The notes beneath the pieces were generated by a model. That model saw nothing but the letters and a program-made list of their open reading frames with translations, made no database searches and was not told where the DNA came from. The translations under genes were made by a program, and so were the position numbers. Below, piece after piece: positions 22,372 through 33,656 of a stretch of 64,000 bases of DNA; position 1 is the stretch's first letter; the number at the start of each line of letters is the position of its first letter. This DNA is from Litoditis marina (Eukaryota; Nematoda; Chromadorea; Rhabditida; Rhabditidae). The stretch covers positions 8,437,804 to 8,501,803 of the forward strand of contig OZ038437.1 of NCBI GenBank assembly GCA_964036275.1. The letters are read 5' to 3'.

Positions 22372-23689
22372 GTCGGTTTATCAAGTAAGGCAACTCACTG
22401 TTTTTGCTTAGGAAGTAGTTGTGGGGGTAGTTGATTTGGGGTGGTTGACTTCGCTACCAGAGCACTGCCTGAATTATTTTGTTTATGATCAGTTATTTTC
22501 TGAAGTCATATTTTTGTTGTTTGCTGCGATGAATCAGCTATTCATTTAATTGATAACTCACACAGACTGATAGTTGATGTCGTGTCTCGCACGAGAATTA
22601 CCCAGTCTGATTTGAATCTGAAATGAATAGGATGATTTCCACAAGTTAGTTATGTGGTTATGATGGTATAGAAGTGTCAAACATTTGCAAATTGGAACAA
22701 TGTGCCAGTGAAGATGACTTGCGGGTTTGTGTTCTCGCAGTTAACTGCGGATAGTTTACTTTTTTTTTCTTCCCCCTCGTTCCGCGAACCTCCTTCTGTT
22801 TTCCACTGGGTGTGATTAATGACCCTGTTCGGGTGCAGTAATTTTGCCCATGGTGCCAGGAATTGCGGGGCTGTGATCACTGGGGTACTTTTTTTCCAGT
22901 TGTGTTACTTTGTGTAACAATTGCTTCAGCTATGGTTTCCCTGTTTCGAACCAGAGAAACCATCTCTGTTGGCATTCAGTTTTTATAGTGTACAAAAAAC
23001 AAAGACATGAGGGATATATGTTAAAATGAGATATGATATTATAATGCAAACATATGATATTTGGAGGATCTGGAAGATTGAACTACATTCCCAAAGGATG
23101 TGCACATGTAGTTAATCTTCTAACAACCTCTGGCCAATTTTGCGCGCTGAACAATTTTCTTTAGCCTATAGTGAGTCTTATATAATACTTTTACGGTCAG
23201 CGGAACCGCGACTCACTATCGCCCGGACTTTTTCCGTCTGGGCATTGTGTAAAAATTAACAAAACGGGGAGGACTGCTTGGTATTCTGCCTAGTGGGTTA
23301 CCAGCAGCCTCGGCGTGCCTTACGCGCCTAATATTTCTGTATGAACGGTTCCGCTTGAAAAATATATGGAGAGTGGACGGAATATTTGCGTATGAATTGA
23401 GAAATGCGATGAGATAATTATATGAAAAATAAGGAATATGATAGGCGTAGCTACCCGCATTATGCGCTCGAGAGATGCATACACCTAGGATTTATCTAAA
23501 CTGTCTGTTCAATTTGTTAGCTTAAGCATTTTACATATATATGAGAAGAGGTGGAATATTGCACAGTGTGGCACGGAGTATTTTTAGATTTCGTTTGACT
23601 CCAGCTGTCATTTCTGACGTTTGTTCGTTTGACTCCAGCTGTCATTTCTGACGTTTGGTCGGTCATTTAATTTTTTTCGTGCCAGCTGC
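22372..23689 (-). mobile_element. long LTR-like direct repeat X, copy 1 (3' side on the minus strand)
   Basis: This 1.3-kb stretch is closely similar to 27474-28655 and in the same orientation. Shared blocks include TCAAGTAAGGCAACTCACTG, the CTCTGTTGGCATTCAG region and CAGCTGTCATTTCTGACG. The pair flanks the broken gag-like frame, as LTRs would. On the minus strand it could begin TGGCACG; the exact ends are uncertain. Copy 1 has an extra tandem duplication near 23611-23655. Confidence 0.65.
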
Positions 23690-23818
23690 TGTGATAAAGA
23701 TAATTCAGTTAGTCCGTCGATCATGGAATAAGAAAGAGAAATGATTGAGTTAGCGGTAGCACATTTGTGAAGGATATGAAAACCTACAATAGAGTAATAG
23801 CCGGCTGACCTCCATGTG

Positions 23819-24037
23819 GTAAGGTAGGTCCCATCCCTTTATGGGATGGGCCTTACCCTTCACCTCATATGAAATAGCCGTAACTAACAATGATATAGAG
23901 CAGGGTTGTATACAAGGTTCATTCTAACAATAATATAAACATCAGTAATGGGTAGTGCGGCATCCTCGGAGATCCCCGATCTCCCTCTCGGCCGTTCTTA
24001 TATACCGGGCTCCGCCCTGGTCTCAGCTGTTGTTGTA
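23819..24037 (-). repeat. short LTR-like repeat Y, copy 2
   Basis: It is the counterpart of 22081-22369, with GGTATATAAGAACGGCC on the minus strand. It borders the unidentified reading frame at 24061-24430 and could be the 3' LTR of that element, with repeat X nested nearby. Confidence 0.6.
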
Positions 24038-24060
24038 GCTAGGGAGGCATGATCCTGACA

Positions 24061-24430
24061 CTAGGAGAAAAGATTTCCCACGCACCCGAACTGAATTGCT
24101 CTCGCTACATCACACGGGATGTGGTCTCCCTTCCTTGTGCAGGCGATTGTGACATCACCCAAACGCAGGTCACGTAGTCTCCCGATCTTGTATCTGTTTC
24201 GGTTTCCGAACGGATTATCCGGGTGAGCCCTCACCGCCGACATCTTGATGTGGAGACCGCGCGGATAGTTGGCGTTGTTCATTTCCAGGTAGCATCCCTG
24301 ACTTACGATGCGGAAGACCGTGTGTGTTGCTCCGTGCTCTAGGAGTTCCTTCAGTACAGCTACCTCCCACTGGTCTGCGCTGAACCGGATGAGATCCGGA
24401 TGTTCACTGTGTTTTTCGCTTTCCTCATCA
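24061..24430 (-). pseudogene. retroelement-associated reading frame, unidentified
   Basis: On the minus strand a frame runs through a conserved-looking segment (QWEVAVLKELLEHGATHTVF) to a stop near 24050. A second overlapping frame, offset by one base, covers about 24560-24380 with an acidic start EEEINDLRRYA. The same offset is present in the duplicate at 30673-31000, so it arose before duplication or is functional frameshifting. I do not recognise the family; position beside an LTR-like repeat suggests a C-terminal retroelement product. Confidence 0.4.
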
Positions 24431-24987
24431 AGGTATCCACTGATGGCATGTCGATAATCATGGTTCGTAGAACCATCCGCATGTCGTTGAACTCCTCCGA
24501 TGATTCAGTGGCGTATCGTCGGAGATCATTGATCTCTTCTTCTGAAAATTACATTTGTACGTACCACATTTACTGGTATCTGATTGCGTTACCCTTTCTA
24601 CCTTAATGCTACCGTACTGACTATGGTGTTTGCCTTTGTACTTGCAATTCTACATTCATCATTTTGTTTAGTTTCTTTCTCAACTCGATGACCTGTTTTT
24701 CCCATGGTTCGATTTGGTTTGTACCTTTTAAACTATCTGAAGTGGACCCGTGAAAACTTTAAATTCTCCAAACTGGATGGAAACTTGTAGTTTCCGAAGT
24801 TTGAATTTGTTTGTACGCTTGAAATTTTTGAACCTACAACTGGTTTGAACAGAAAAGTTTGGTAACCTGAACTTATGTTACACTTGAGCTATTTCCAAAA
24901 CTTTCAACATATTCTGGTTGTGATGTTCATTTACAGCAGAATACAAGATAACACAATCTTAACATGTGAAACTATACTATCAGTATG

Positions 24988-25208
24988 GGCAAATTCTCTA
25001 TTTAACCCGGCATTTCGTTAACCCTACCAGGTAACCTTAACCGGGTTACCTGGTTAACCCTTTTGTTAACCACTTGGAAACCCCGAATTTCCCCTGAAAG
25101 ACATTGTAAACGAGGGTTAACAAGGGGTTAACAAAAGGGTTAACTAGGTAACCCGCTTAAGGTTACCTCGTAGGGTTAACGAATTACCCGGTTCCTTGTG
25201 GAATTGGC
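24988..25208. mobile_element. family C fold-back element with a 10-bp target duplication
   Basis: The element starts GGCAAATTCTCTATTTAACC and ends GGTTCCTTGTGGAATTGGC. TATCAGTATG flanks it on both sides (24978-24987 and 25209-25218). The duplicated retroelement at about 31434-31442 carries this site without the element. The 9-10-bp target duplication and GGC-type termini resemble Mutator-like elements. Confidence 0.85.
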
Positions 25209-25224
25209 TATCAGTATGCCTATT

Positions 25225-25428
25225 TCACTCGTCTAACACTCTCCACTTCTCAAGCTCCTTTTTGCGGGGGGGGGGGATCTTTAGACATCTTGAGCACCTT
25301 TTTAATAGGCCCACGATCTTGCTGACCTTTTCCTCTAGAGACCCACCCTGCTGGCACAAGTTGGTGTTGTGCATTTCACTACACAGCAAACATCTATTTT
25401 GCATCACCGTGGGGGGTATTGGTGCCAC
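25225..25428 (-). pseudogene. gag-like CCHC zinc-knuckle fragment, copy 1
   Basis: The minus-strand frame holds CLLCSEMHNTNLC (C-x2-C-x3-H-x4-C) followed by a CSRCL pair. This is typical of Gag/Pol junction regions of BEL/Pao-like and some Gypsy-like retroelements. A poly-G run (25266-25276) ends the similarity and shifts the frame relative to copy 2. Confidence 0.6.
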
Positions 25429-27299
25429 TCTTTTTGGAATGATTTTGGAATGGCAGCATCTTGCCGTTCTGCGTACAGTCTAGCTTTTATGCTGACTAAA
25501 TCCAGTGGCTCAAAAGGATTTGGACAGCTCACGAAATGTGGTGGCCTGTACAGGGTCGCACCTTTGTGGAATCCGCATATTTGATATGGTTGGGCTGAGG
25601 GATTTGCCATGGCGCCTGCAATGAGAGCAAGAATGCAAATCAGGTTGATGCTTAGATACATCGGCATATTTTGTGCGTTGGGTATTGGAAAAGATCTGAT
25701 GTGGGTTTGGTCATTCTGTTGTTGGGATTGGCCTACTGCACTTTGCTGGTTGGCTTCCCCAATTGCCAGTTGTGGCTGTTGATATTGCGGTTGAAAATTC
25801 TGGTTTCCGTATCCTTGGGAGTTGTAATAATTCACCCCACGATTGAATTGCCAGAAATTTCCTCTTCCGCGGCCACGGTATCTACCTCTTCCTCTGTAGT
25901 TGCCCCTTGGCTGGTATTGTCCATGGTTAGGGTTTTCCTGCCGATAGTTGCCTGAACCCTGTTGATAAGCTTGGTTGCTAGCGTACCAGGTGTTTTGTGG
26001 GGTGCCCCGAGAATTTGGAAAGTTTCTCTTCTTTTCAGGTGGGTGTGGTTGATCCTTACGGATGTCACTGGCTACAAAATTGGTGGCGTTGGCATTGTTT
26101 GACTTTTCTTTTTTATTCATCGATTTTTCCAGTTTATCCACTTTGTCCTCGAGACGGAGAGTGTTGATTCTCTCATCTCTTTCCAGTCTTTCAAACATTT
26201 CCTGTCTCGATCTTCTCTTTCTGCCATAGCGATGGCTTGTTCAAAAGATCTGGGCATAGCGGTGCGTCTCACTGTCTTCCGAATATCGGATCGCAGTCCT
26301 CTCATGAAGTGAGAGATCATGTTGTTTGTGATCTCTTCTTGAGGACGCCCTTGGTATGCCACAGCACTTTTTTTTCTTGATTCGTTTTGCATATGCCCCG
26401 ACCGAATCGCTGTTTTGCTTCATGTCATGCAGCTCTTTTCTTGCGTTCTCGATAGTGAACTCATTCTTGAGTTTTTTCGCAAGATCATCGTTAATCTCTT
26501 TCCAGGTTTTTTTGGAGGGGTGTTTGATCGTTTCATATTTCAGCTTCGCTCCTTCATAGAAATATAGAGGTAGAAGACCCTTTGCTTTCTCAGAGGGAAT
26601 TGCAAATGTCTTCAAAATCTCAGTGAAGCGCTTCAGCCATTCTACAAACGTCTGATCACCCTCACCCGAAAATTTCTGGATCCTTGTCTCCAAAATCTTT
26701 GCAATTTGGATTGGGGTAATGCGGTTTGATGAGCTTTCTACTCTGGCTTCGTTAGAGCGTTCCGGATCCGAATATTCGAAGTCTAGTGTGCCGTTCCGGT
26801 TGCTCATTTCGGTTTTGTTCAACTTCAGTTGCAGTTCTTGAACTTGTCCACTGAGCATTTCGATGGTTGTGAGGAGTCGTTCGCGATCCATGTTGCTATG
26901 GTTCGTCGGCTCGTGGTCTGATGTCACTTCAATTTTAAGATTTCCGTGTGGTTGTTCTTTTTGTGTGTTTGTATCTTTTTGGTGGTAGTTTAGACGTCTG
27001 TCCGCTTCTACCACTTCTCGCGCTCGCTTTTCACTTGTTGTCTGTGTTGGATCCCTAGGCTTGCCTTTGTTGGCGTCCTTGGTTTCCGCGACCGTTGGTA
27101 GTGTTTTAGCGGCTTGTGCCCTGATGGCTTGCGTATTAATCTCTTTTTTGATGTTGCTTACCGACAGTGAATGATTGAGTAGAGGCGCGGTTAGTCTTTG
27201 AAGCGCCCTAGGCAGTACTTTGCGAATTGACGTATAGTTTTGCGGTCTTAGTGTGTTGTCGGAGTCTGCTCCGCTACCGGCGCCGCTCAAGTTGTTCAA
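25404..27299 (-). pseudogene. broken Gag-like retrotransposon protein
   Basis: Three overlapping minus-strand frames (27299-26241, 26392-26117, 26198-25404) together look like one Gag. There is a Ser/Thr-rich N terminus, a heptad-like stretch, a retrotransposon Gag core (FVEWLKRFTEI and later MISHFMRGLR), a short coiled coil and a Q/N- and RG-rich basic tail (RGRGRYRGRGRG). Frame changes fall at a T8 run near 26368 and near 26195, so the copy is probably dead. The last frame ends in an odd hydrophobic, signal-like segment (MPMYLSINLICILALIAGA) and 60 more residues, suggesting fusion to another retroelement part by deletion. No reverse transcriptase or integrase motif is visible in the interval. 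Confidence 0.65.
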
Positions 27300-27473
27300 G
27301 ATCGGTGTTTCTTGCGATCTTTCGAAACTTTCGCGCAGTTGTGAATCTACCGATATATCACTGTCACTATCTGCGTCAGTGTCCGCTCAGTATGCGTTAT
27401 TTCGGTAATTCCAACCAGCACCAGAGGTGTTGTTTGGGCGCGGCGTGTCCAGTTTTGCTCTGGTTTGATTTTG

Positions 27474-28655
27474 GTCGATTTATCAAGTAAGGCAACTCAC
27501 TGTTTTCGTCTCGGAGGTAGTGTGGGGGTAGTAGATACCGGAGTGCACAGATAGTTGATTTTTGAGACTGATAGTTGATTACCCAGTTTGATTTTGAATC
27601 TGAAATGAATAGGATGATTTCCACAAGTTATAGTCATGTGGTCATGATATACGTGTCAAACAACATTCAACATAGTGTCAACATAGTGTCCAACATATGA
27701 GAATTGGAACAATGTGCCAGTGAATATGACTTGCGGGTTTGTGTTCTCGCAGTTTACTGCGGATAGTTTACTTTTTTTTTCTTCCCCCTCGTTCCGCGAA
27801 CCTCCTTCTGTTTTCCACTGGGTGTGATTAATTACCCAGTTCGGAGGCAGTAATCTTGCCCATGGTGCCAGGAATTGCGGGGTTGTTATCACTGGGGTAC
27901 TTTATTTTTTCCAGTTGTTGTGTTACTTAGTGTAACAATTGCTTCAGCTATGGTTTCCCTGTTTTGAACCAGAGAAACCATCTCTGTTGGCATTCAGTTT
28001 TTATAGTGTACAAAAAACAAAGACATGAGCGATATATGTTAAAATGAGATATGCTATTATAATGCAAACTTATGATATTTGGAGGATCTGAAAGATTGAA
28101 CTACATTCCCGAAGGATGTGCACATGTAGTTAATCTTCTAATAACCTCTGGCCAATTCTGCGGGCTGAACTATTTTCTTTAGCCTATAATGAGTCTTATA
28201 TAATACTTTTACGGTCAGCGGAACCGCGACTCACTATCGCCCGGGCTTTTTCCGTCTGGGCATTATATATAAGTTAACAAAATGGGGAGGACTGCTTGGA
28301 GCAGCCTCGGCGTGCCTTACGCGCCTAATATTTCTGTATGAACGGTTCCGCTTGAAAAATATATCGAGAGTGGACGGAATATTTGCGTATGAATTGAGAA
28401 ATGCGATGAGATAATTATATAAAAAATAAGGAATATGATAGGCGTAGCTAACCGCATTATGCGCTCGAGAGATGCATACACCTAGGATTTATCTAAACTG
28501 TCTGTTCAATTTGTTAGTTTAAGCATTTTACATATATATGAGAAGAGGTGGAATATTGCACAGTGTGGCACGGAGTATTTTTAGATTTTTGTTTGACTCC
28601 AGCTGTCATTTCTGACGTTTGGTGTGTCATTTAACTTATTTCCCGTGCCAGCTGC
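27474..28655 (-). mobile_element. long LTR-like direct repeat X, copy 2 (5' side on the minus strand)
   Basis: It is the partner of 22372-23689. The gag-like frame starts 175 bases downstream on the minus strand, where a primer-binding site and leader would be. Copies differ by several indels and substitutions, so the insertion is not recent. Confidence 0.65.
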
Positions 28656-29660
28656 AGATTAGTAACGTACCGGAAGTGCCATGCATGTAGTAGAGATGAG
28701 ATGACGCAAAAGGGACGACGTTGTTCGTGCCATCTTTGAAGGCAAGACCGAATAAAGTGTAATAGTTTTTGATGCACTTCACTACGATTTCGTCTATCAA
28801 ATGATTGGAGACATGTAGGGCAATCTCTTTGTAGATCCATTCGATATTGACGTGATGTTTTTGTCTCTTTCAAATGAACAGCTCGCGGATGTTCATGAAT
28901 ACACCATCAACTCAAACTTTGGACATCACCATGTTAATTTTGGCCGATCTACCTAGCGGTTTTACTGCCTCCGTAGTAGGAAATTGGTTGGTGCTCTCTT
29001 GAGTGTAGTCGGACTACGTGGATCTAATTACGCTTCAACGGCTAGTATATGTTGCTTCTCTTTGTCGGTTGCGGAACCGCCACTCCCATAATTTGTCTCG
29101 AGATCTCCATATCAGGACTCTGAACTGTACTCCCTGACGTTGGAAGTTGTATTCCATGCCATTGTAATCCAACGTACGATCTTCAGAGGTGAGGGAAACT
29201 GAAAAAAGATGCGAATGTTGAGTTGAACACAACAACACGATCGTCCTAACTACTTTGTCTGAACTGTTTTTATAGAAAGACACAACACGTACATTCACTT
29301 TTTGGAAAATCACTCACGCTACGTCTAAGGACTTGGCTACTATCGTTACGTGGGAGAATATCGAGTATATTTTTGAACCTCGTCAAGTATGTTTTCGAAC
29401 CTAGTTGAGTATAATTTAATCAGTTACCCGTTGATTCTAACTGTTCATTAGTTCTGCGATAGATTTTAGTGGTTTTCTCCAATTCGATCTCGTCGGGCCT
29501 TTTATTGTTCTCCGATTCGCTTGTATGTTGTGAGATGATCTGTCACTTATGCGGGTATTGTCTCTTATGCTAGATATGCGAACTTGTATGCTCTCGATGT
29601 TCTATGTATCATCTTGGTTCTTTGCAGTTTTTATTCTACCATTACTTGTAGTTTTTTTTT
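28656..29660. other. region without a supported gene
   Basis: On the minus strand two open stretches (about 28660-28860 and 29035-29313) have coding-like composition but no start/splice context or recognised domain. They could be remnants of mobile-element proteins. No clear repeats are seen otherwise. Confidence 0.4.
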
Positions 29661-29664
29661 GGAA

Positions 29665-29945
29665 ATTAGGCTTGTCGGCACCTATTTTAGGCTTGTCGGC
29701 ACCTAATTTAGCCTCGTAGACACCTATTTTAGGCTTGTCGTCACCTATTTTAGGCTTGTAGCTACTATTTTGAGCTGGAATCAAGCTACTTTAGGCTTGT
29801 AGCCACCTATTTCAGGCATTCGCGAAAAAAATAAATTTTGCGTTTAACAAGCCTAAAATAGGGGACGACAAGCCTAAAATAGGTGTTTTCATGGCTAAAT
29901 TAGGTGCCGACAAGCCTAAAATAGGTGCCGACAAGCTTAATTTGG
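29665..29945. repeat. inverted array of a 20-22-bp unit (TAGGCTTGTCGGCACCTATT)
   Basis: Direct copies of TTAGGCTTGTCGGCACCTA run from 29665 to about 29815. They are followed after a short spacer by reverse-complement copies (AGCCTAAAATAGGTGCCGAC) to about 29945, so the block can fold back on itself. Confidence 0.8.
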
Positions 29946-30672
29946 TTCTAATCCGGCCATTCTGATTTTCCTATATTTCCCTGGATTTAGCCTATTTTAG
30001 GCATGTAGTTTTCATCCTTGACAATTTAATGCATTCTTTTCATACTTGGTCTACCCACAGTCTCACAAATCGAATAGAGCTCACGATGCGTTCAGAGCTC
30101 CAAATGAGTGAGTTTTCTTTAAAATTCCAGGAATGTATGTCCTTTGATCGGAAGTGTATGCACTCTGTAACTAACTAGTAAATGTTACGTCGGTTAAACT
30201 AGCAACTAGAGGAGAAATTCATAAAGATGTGGGAAAAACTTGTCTATTTGAAAAATTTTGAGGTAGCCACGAGACCTATGCAAAGGGTACACATGGCCTA
30301 TATATATATAGAACTATTCCGACATTCATTAAAATAAAAATATTTTGGTGATGGCAGACGCTCCGATTCGCACTGGCAGAACCATCGTTAGACCAAAAAG
30401 CACCAGCGACCATTAGACTAACAGACCAGCAGGACGTGCGCAAAGAACTCAGTGTGACGTAAATGGGTCCATGATTCACTAATGAGACATTCAACGAATC
30501 AATGGCGCTACTATGAGTTCAACACGGTATGAGTACGCCAAACTATCATCAGGCTAAGGGACTTGTAGAACGGTTTCAATAAAACAGCGCAAAACCTGAT
30601 TGCGGATGATGCAAAGAGGGGACGTGAACCCGTCAACATAACACCCCACCTTTACTGTTCAAGAAAGAGATC
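29946..30672. other. region without a supported gene
   Basis: It contains a fragment (30095-30170) related to blocks at 21190 and 21800 (AATGTATGTCCTTTGATCGGAAG), and a TATATATATATA stretch near 30299. I see no exon. Confidence 0.45.
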
Positions 30673-31726
30673 CCTCGCCGCCGAAATCTTGATGTGGAGA
30701 CCGCGCAGATAGTTGGCGTTGTTCATTTCCAGGTAGCATCCCTGACTTACGATACGGAAGACCGTGTGTGTTGCTCCGTGCTCTAGGAGTTCCTTCAGTA
30801 CAGCTACCTCCCACTGGTCTGCGCTGAACCGGATGAGATCCGGATGTTCACTGTGTTTTTCGCTTTCCTCATCAAGGTATCCACTGATGGCATGTCGATA
30901 ATCATGGTTCGTAGAACCATCCGCATGTCGTTGAACTCCTCCGATGATTCAGTGGCGTATCGTCGGAGATCATTGATCTCTTCTTCTGAAAATTACATTT
31001 GTACGTACCACATTTACTGATATCTGATTACGTTACCCTTTCTACCTTAATGCTACCGTACTGACTATGGTGTTTGCCTTTGTACTTGCAATTCTACATT
31101 CATCATTTTGTTTAGTTTCTTTCTCAACTCGATGACTTGTTTTTTCCCATGGTTCAATTTGGTTGGTACCTTTTGAAATATCTGAAGTGCACTTTTCCCC
31201 GTGAAAACTTTAAATTCTCCAAACTTGCTGGAAACTTGGAGTTTCCGAAGTTTGAATTGGTTTGTACGCTTGAAATTTCTGAACCTACAACTGGTTTGAA
31301 CAGAAAAGTTTGGTAACCTGAACTTATGTTACACTTGAGCTCTTTCCAAAACTTTCAACATATTCTGGTTGTGATGTTCATTTACAACAGAATGCAAGAT
31401 AACACAATCTTAACATGTGAAACTATACTATCAATCAGTATGCCTATTTCACTCGTCTAACACTCTCCACTTCTCAAGCCCCTTTTTGCTGATATAAGGC
31501 CTCACAATGGTTCGACCATCTCTTGCAAAAGAAGCAGTAAGCATTGGGCCCACATTGGTGTCCCGGGGGGGGGGGGGGGGGGGGGGATCTCTAGACATCT
31601 TGAGCACCTTTTTAGTAGGCCCACGATCTTGCTGACATTTTTCTCTAGAGACCCACCCTGCTGGCACAGGTTGGTGTTGTGCGTTTCACTGCACAGCAAA
31701 CATCTATTTTGCACCTTTTGCACCAC
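30673..31726 (-). mobile_element. retroelement segment, copy 2
   Basis: It duplicates 24232-25428 without the family C insertion. It holds the same unidentified frame, then the CCHC-knuckle fragment (CLLCSETHNTNLC, minus strand near 31715-31600). A 22-base G run (31565-31586) interrupts the frame, twice the length of the run in copy 1. Confidence 0.75.
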
Positions 31727-31742
31727 AATGCGATTGGTGCTA

Positions 31743-32306
31743 TCAAGTACGGGGCGCTGATGTCCCCCTACTTGGTGCTGTCTTAGGTTTTTCCTTTTCC
31801 ACAGGTTCCGTCTTTGCTCTCTCTCTCTTCCTCTCTTTTTCTCTCTCTCTTCTCTTCAGTCTTTTCTTTTCTCGATCCGCTCTTCTTCGATCTTTTTCTT
31901 CCCGTTCATGGTTTTCGGTGACCTCGCTTCTCTCAGTGCGGAGCGGTTGCTCACCACGTTGTGCATCCGGCTCCTGAGCTTCTACCGCCTCCGTGGCTCG
32001 TTCGTTCTCACAGACTTGATGTTTTCGAGGTGCCTCTGGGAACAACCGAGGATCGCGTTGGCCCGACTTTTGGAGCTCCTCCCAGTCTTGCCTCAAAAGC
32101 TCGGGAAGAACGAATTCTCCGTCGTCGGTGATGACTTGTTCGTCCACCTGTTCATTTTCCGCGATTTGTTTCTCGTTATTGTTCATCTGAAAGAAACACG
32201 CACGTTGGTTGTCTCTCCCCGAGCCTTGTTCGTTTATCACTATCTCTCGTACCCTCTTTTTGCTGCACTCTCTCTCTTTGCACGATGCTACATACCCGTA
32301 GCGCAC
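31743..32306 (-). pseudogene. charged Glu/Arg-rich reading frame beside the retroelement fragment
   Basis: This 187-codon minus-strand frame is acidic at first (DGEFVLPELLRQDWEELQK), then strongly Lys/Arg/Glu-rich with a KRREREKERKRERAK tract. It lies directly upstream of the knuckle fragment in transcription order, so it is plausibly the N-terminal Gag part of that second retroelement. Low complexity limits identification. Confidence 0.4.
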
Positions 32307-32567
32307 CCGGGTGAACCGGAACTTTTGTACCGCCCTCTTTCTTAGCGCGCTGCCGCACAGTCTGCTGATTCGATCCCGGTGCCTACTTATTCCAATAATG
32401 TCGCTCTACATGTTTGATCTGCCTGATTTCGACCCCTGCCGTGTTCGTGTGTCCACTCCAGTGACGCTGCGGGTCTTCCTAGTAAGCTACCCATCATTCG
32501 CGGACTGATTGTGCACTGATGCTTTTGTCAGGCTTAAATATTCCATCATACCTCCATCATTATATAC

Positions 32568-33635
32568 TAGGGTTGTTAATCGAGTTCAAAATTTCGAGTT
32601 TTCGAGTTTTCGAGTTTTGGGAAATTTCGAGTTTTCGAGTTTTCGAGTTTTCGTGTTTTGGAAAATTTCGAGTTTTCGAGTTTTCGAGTTTTCGAGTTTC
32701 GGGAAATTTCGAGTTTTCGAGTTTTCGTGTTTTGGAAAATTTCGAGTTTTCGAGTTTTGGGAAATTTCGAGTTTTCGAGTTTTCGAGTTTTCGAGATTTG
32801 GAAAATTTCGAGTTTTCGAGTTTCGAGTTCGACTCGACTCGGAAATTTTCGAGTTTTTTCGAGTCGAGTCGAGTTTTGACTGTTTTTTGACCCAAAAAGT
32901 CCAATTTTCGAGTTCGAAATTTCGATTTTCGAGTTTTCGCGTTCAAAATTTCGAGTTTTCGAGTTTTCGAGTTTTCGAGTTTTGGAAAATTTCGAGTTTT
33001 CGTGTTTTGGAAAATTTCGAGTTTTCGAGTTTTCGAGTTTTCGTGTTTTGGAAAATTTCGAGTTTTCGAGTTTTCGAGTTTTCGAGTTTTGAGAAATTGA
33101 CTCGATTCGAAAATTTTCGAGTTTTTTCGAGTCGAGTCGAGTTTCGAGTTCGACTTTAAAGGGACCGTACCTCTATAATGTGCAATGGAGAATTTTTGAG
33201 AAAAGAAAAAAGTCATTTATTCTGTTTTGAGATAAAAGTTCATACCGTACGTACAAAAAGTTCCAAAAACCACATTATTACGGAGCAAATAAGAAGCCAA
33301 CAGGATTTGGGTTACTGTAATGCAGCAATCTTTAATCTATCACTGCTTTGTAGTTTTCATGATATTCAGAAATCTTTTTTCACAGATTTCAAATTGGTAA
33401 TTTTGGCCATGTTTTGACTATGGTTTCGTAATTTTATGGACATTTTGGAAATTTTGTACGTAGGTGAACTCGGCGGTGTATGTACGTGCGCGTGGTCGCG
33501 CCACATTTTTGAGAACACGGAGCAAGACAGGCAGTCGACACCTCTATGAATGATTTCGGTTTTTTAATGTGAACAATATCGACTAATCAGCTCGAACCTC
33601 CAAATTAAAGAGGAACGGTCCCTTTAACAACCCTA
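32568..33635. mobile_element. inverted-repeat element carrying a CGAGTTTT array
   Basis: TAGGGTTGTTAA at the left pairs with TTAACAACCCTA at the right, and ATACCTCCATCATTATATA stands on both flanks (about 32548 and 33639), a long duplication. At 32590-33150 the element holds dozens of CGAGTTTT units with GGAAAATTT spacers. Open frames across the array (216 codons plus, 218 minus) are repeats of FRVFEFSSF-like and complementary peptides and are not genes. An 82-bp relative with the same ends lies at 59517-59598. Confidence 0.8.
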
Positions 33636-33656
33636 TTATATACCTCCATCATTATA

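Larger units (their letters stand above)
24232..25428 (-). mobile_element. retroelement segment duplicated at 30673-31726 (copy 1)
   Basis: Nearly identical sequence recurs at 30673-31726 in the same orientation, apart from a 231-bp insertion here (element plus target duplication). The lower-coordinate half encodes the unidentified frame and the higher half a CCHC-knuckle fragment. Confidence 0.75.

Noticed and set aside
29665..29945. CRISPR-like array
   Set aside because: Units are contiguous without unique spacers and invert half way; the genome is eukaryotic.
32509..33216. 216- and 218-codon ORFs on both strands
   Set aside because: They translate the CGAGTTTT array; peptides are pure short repeats.
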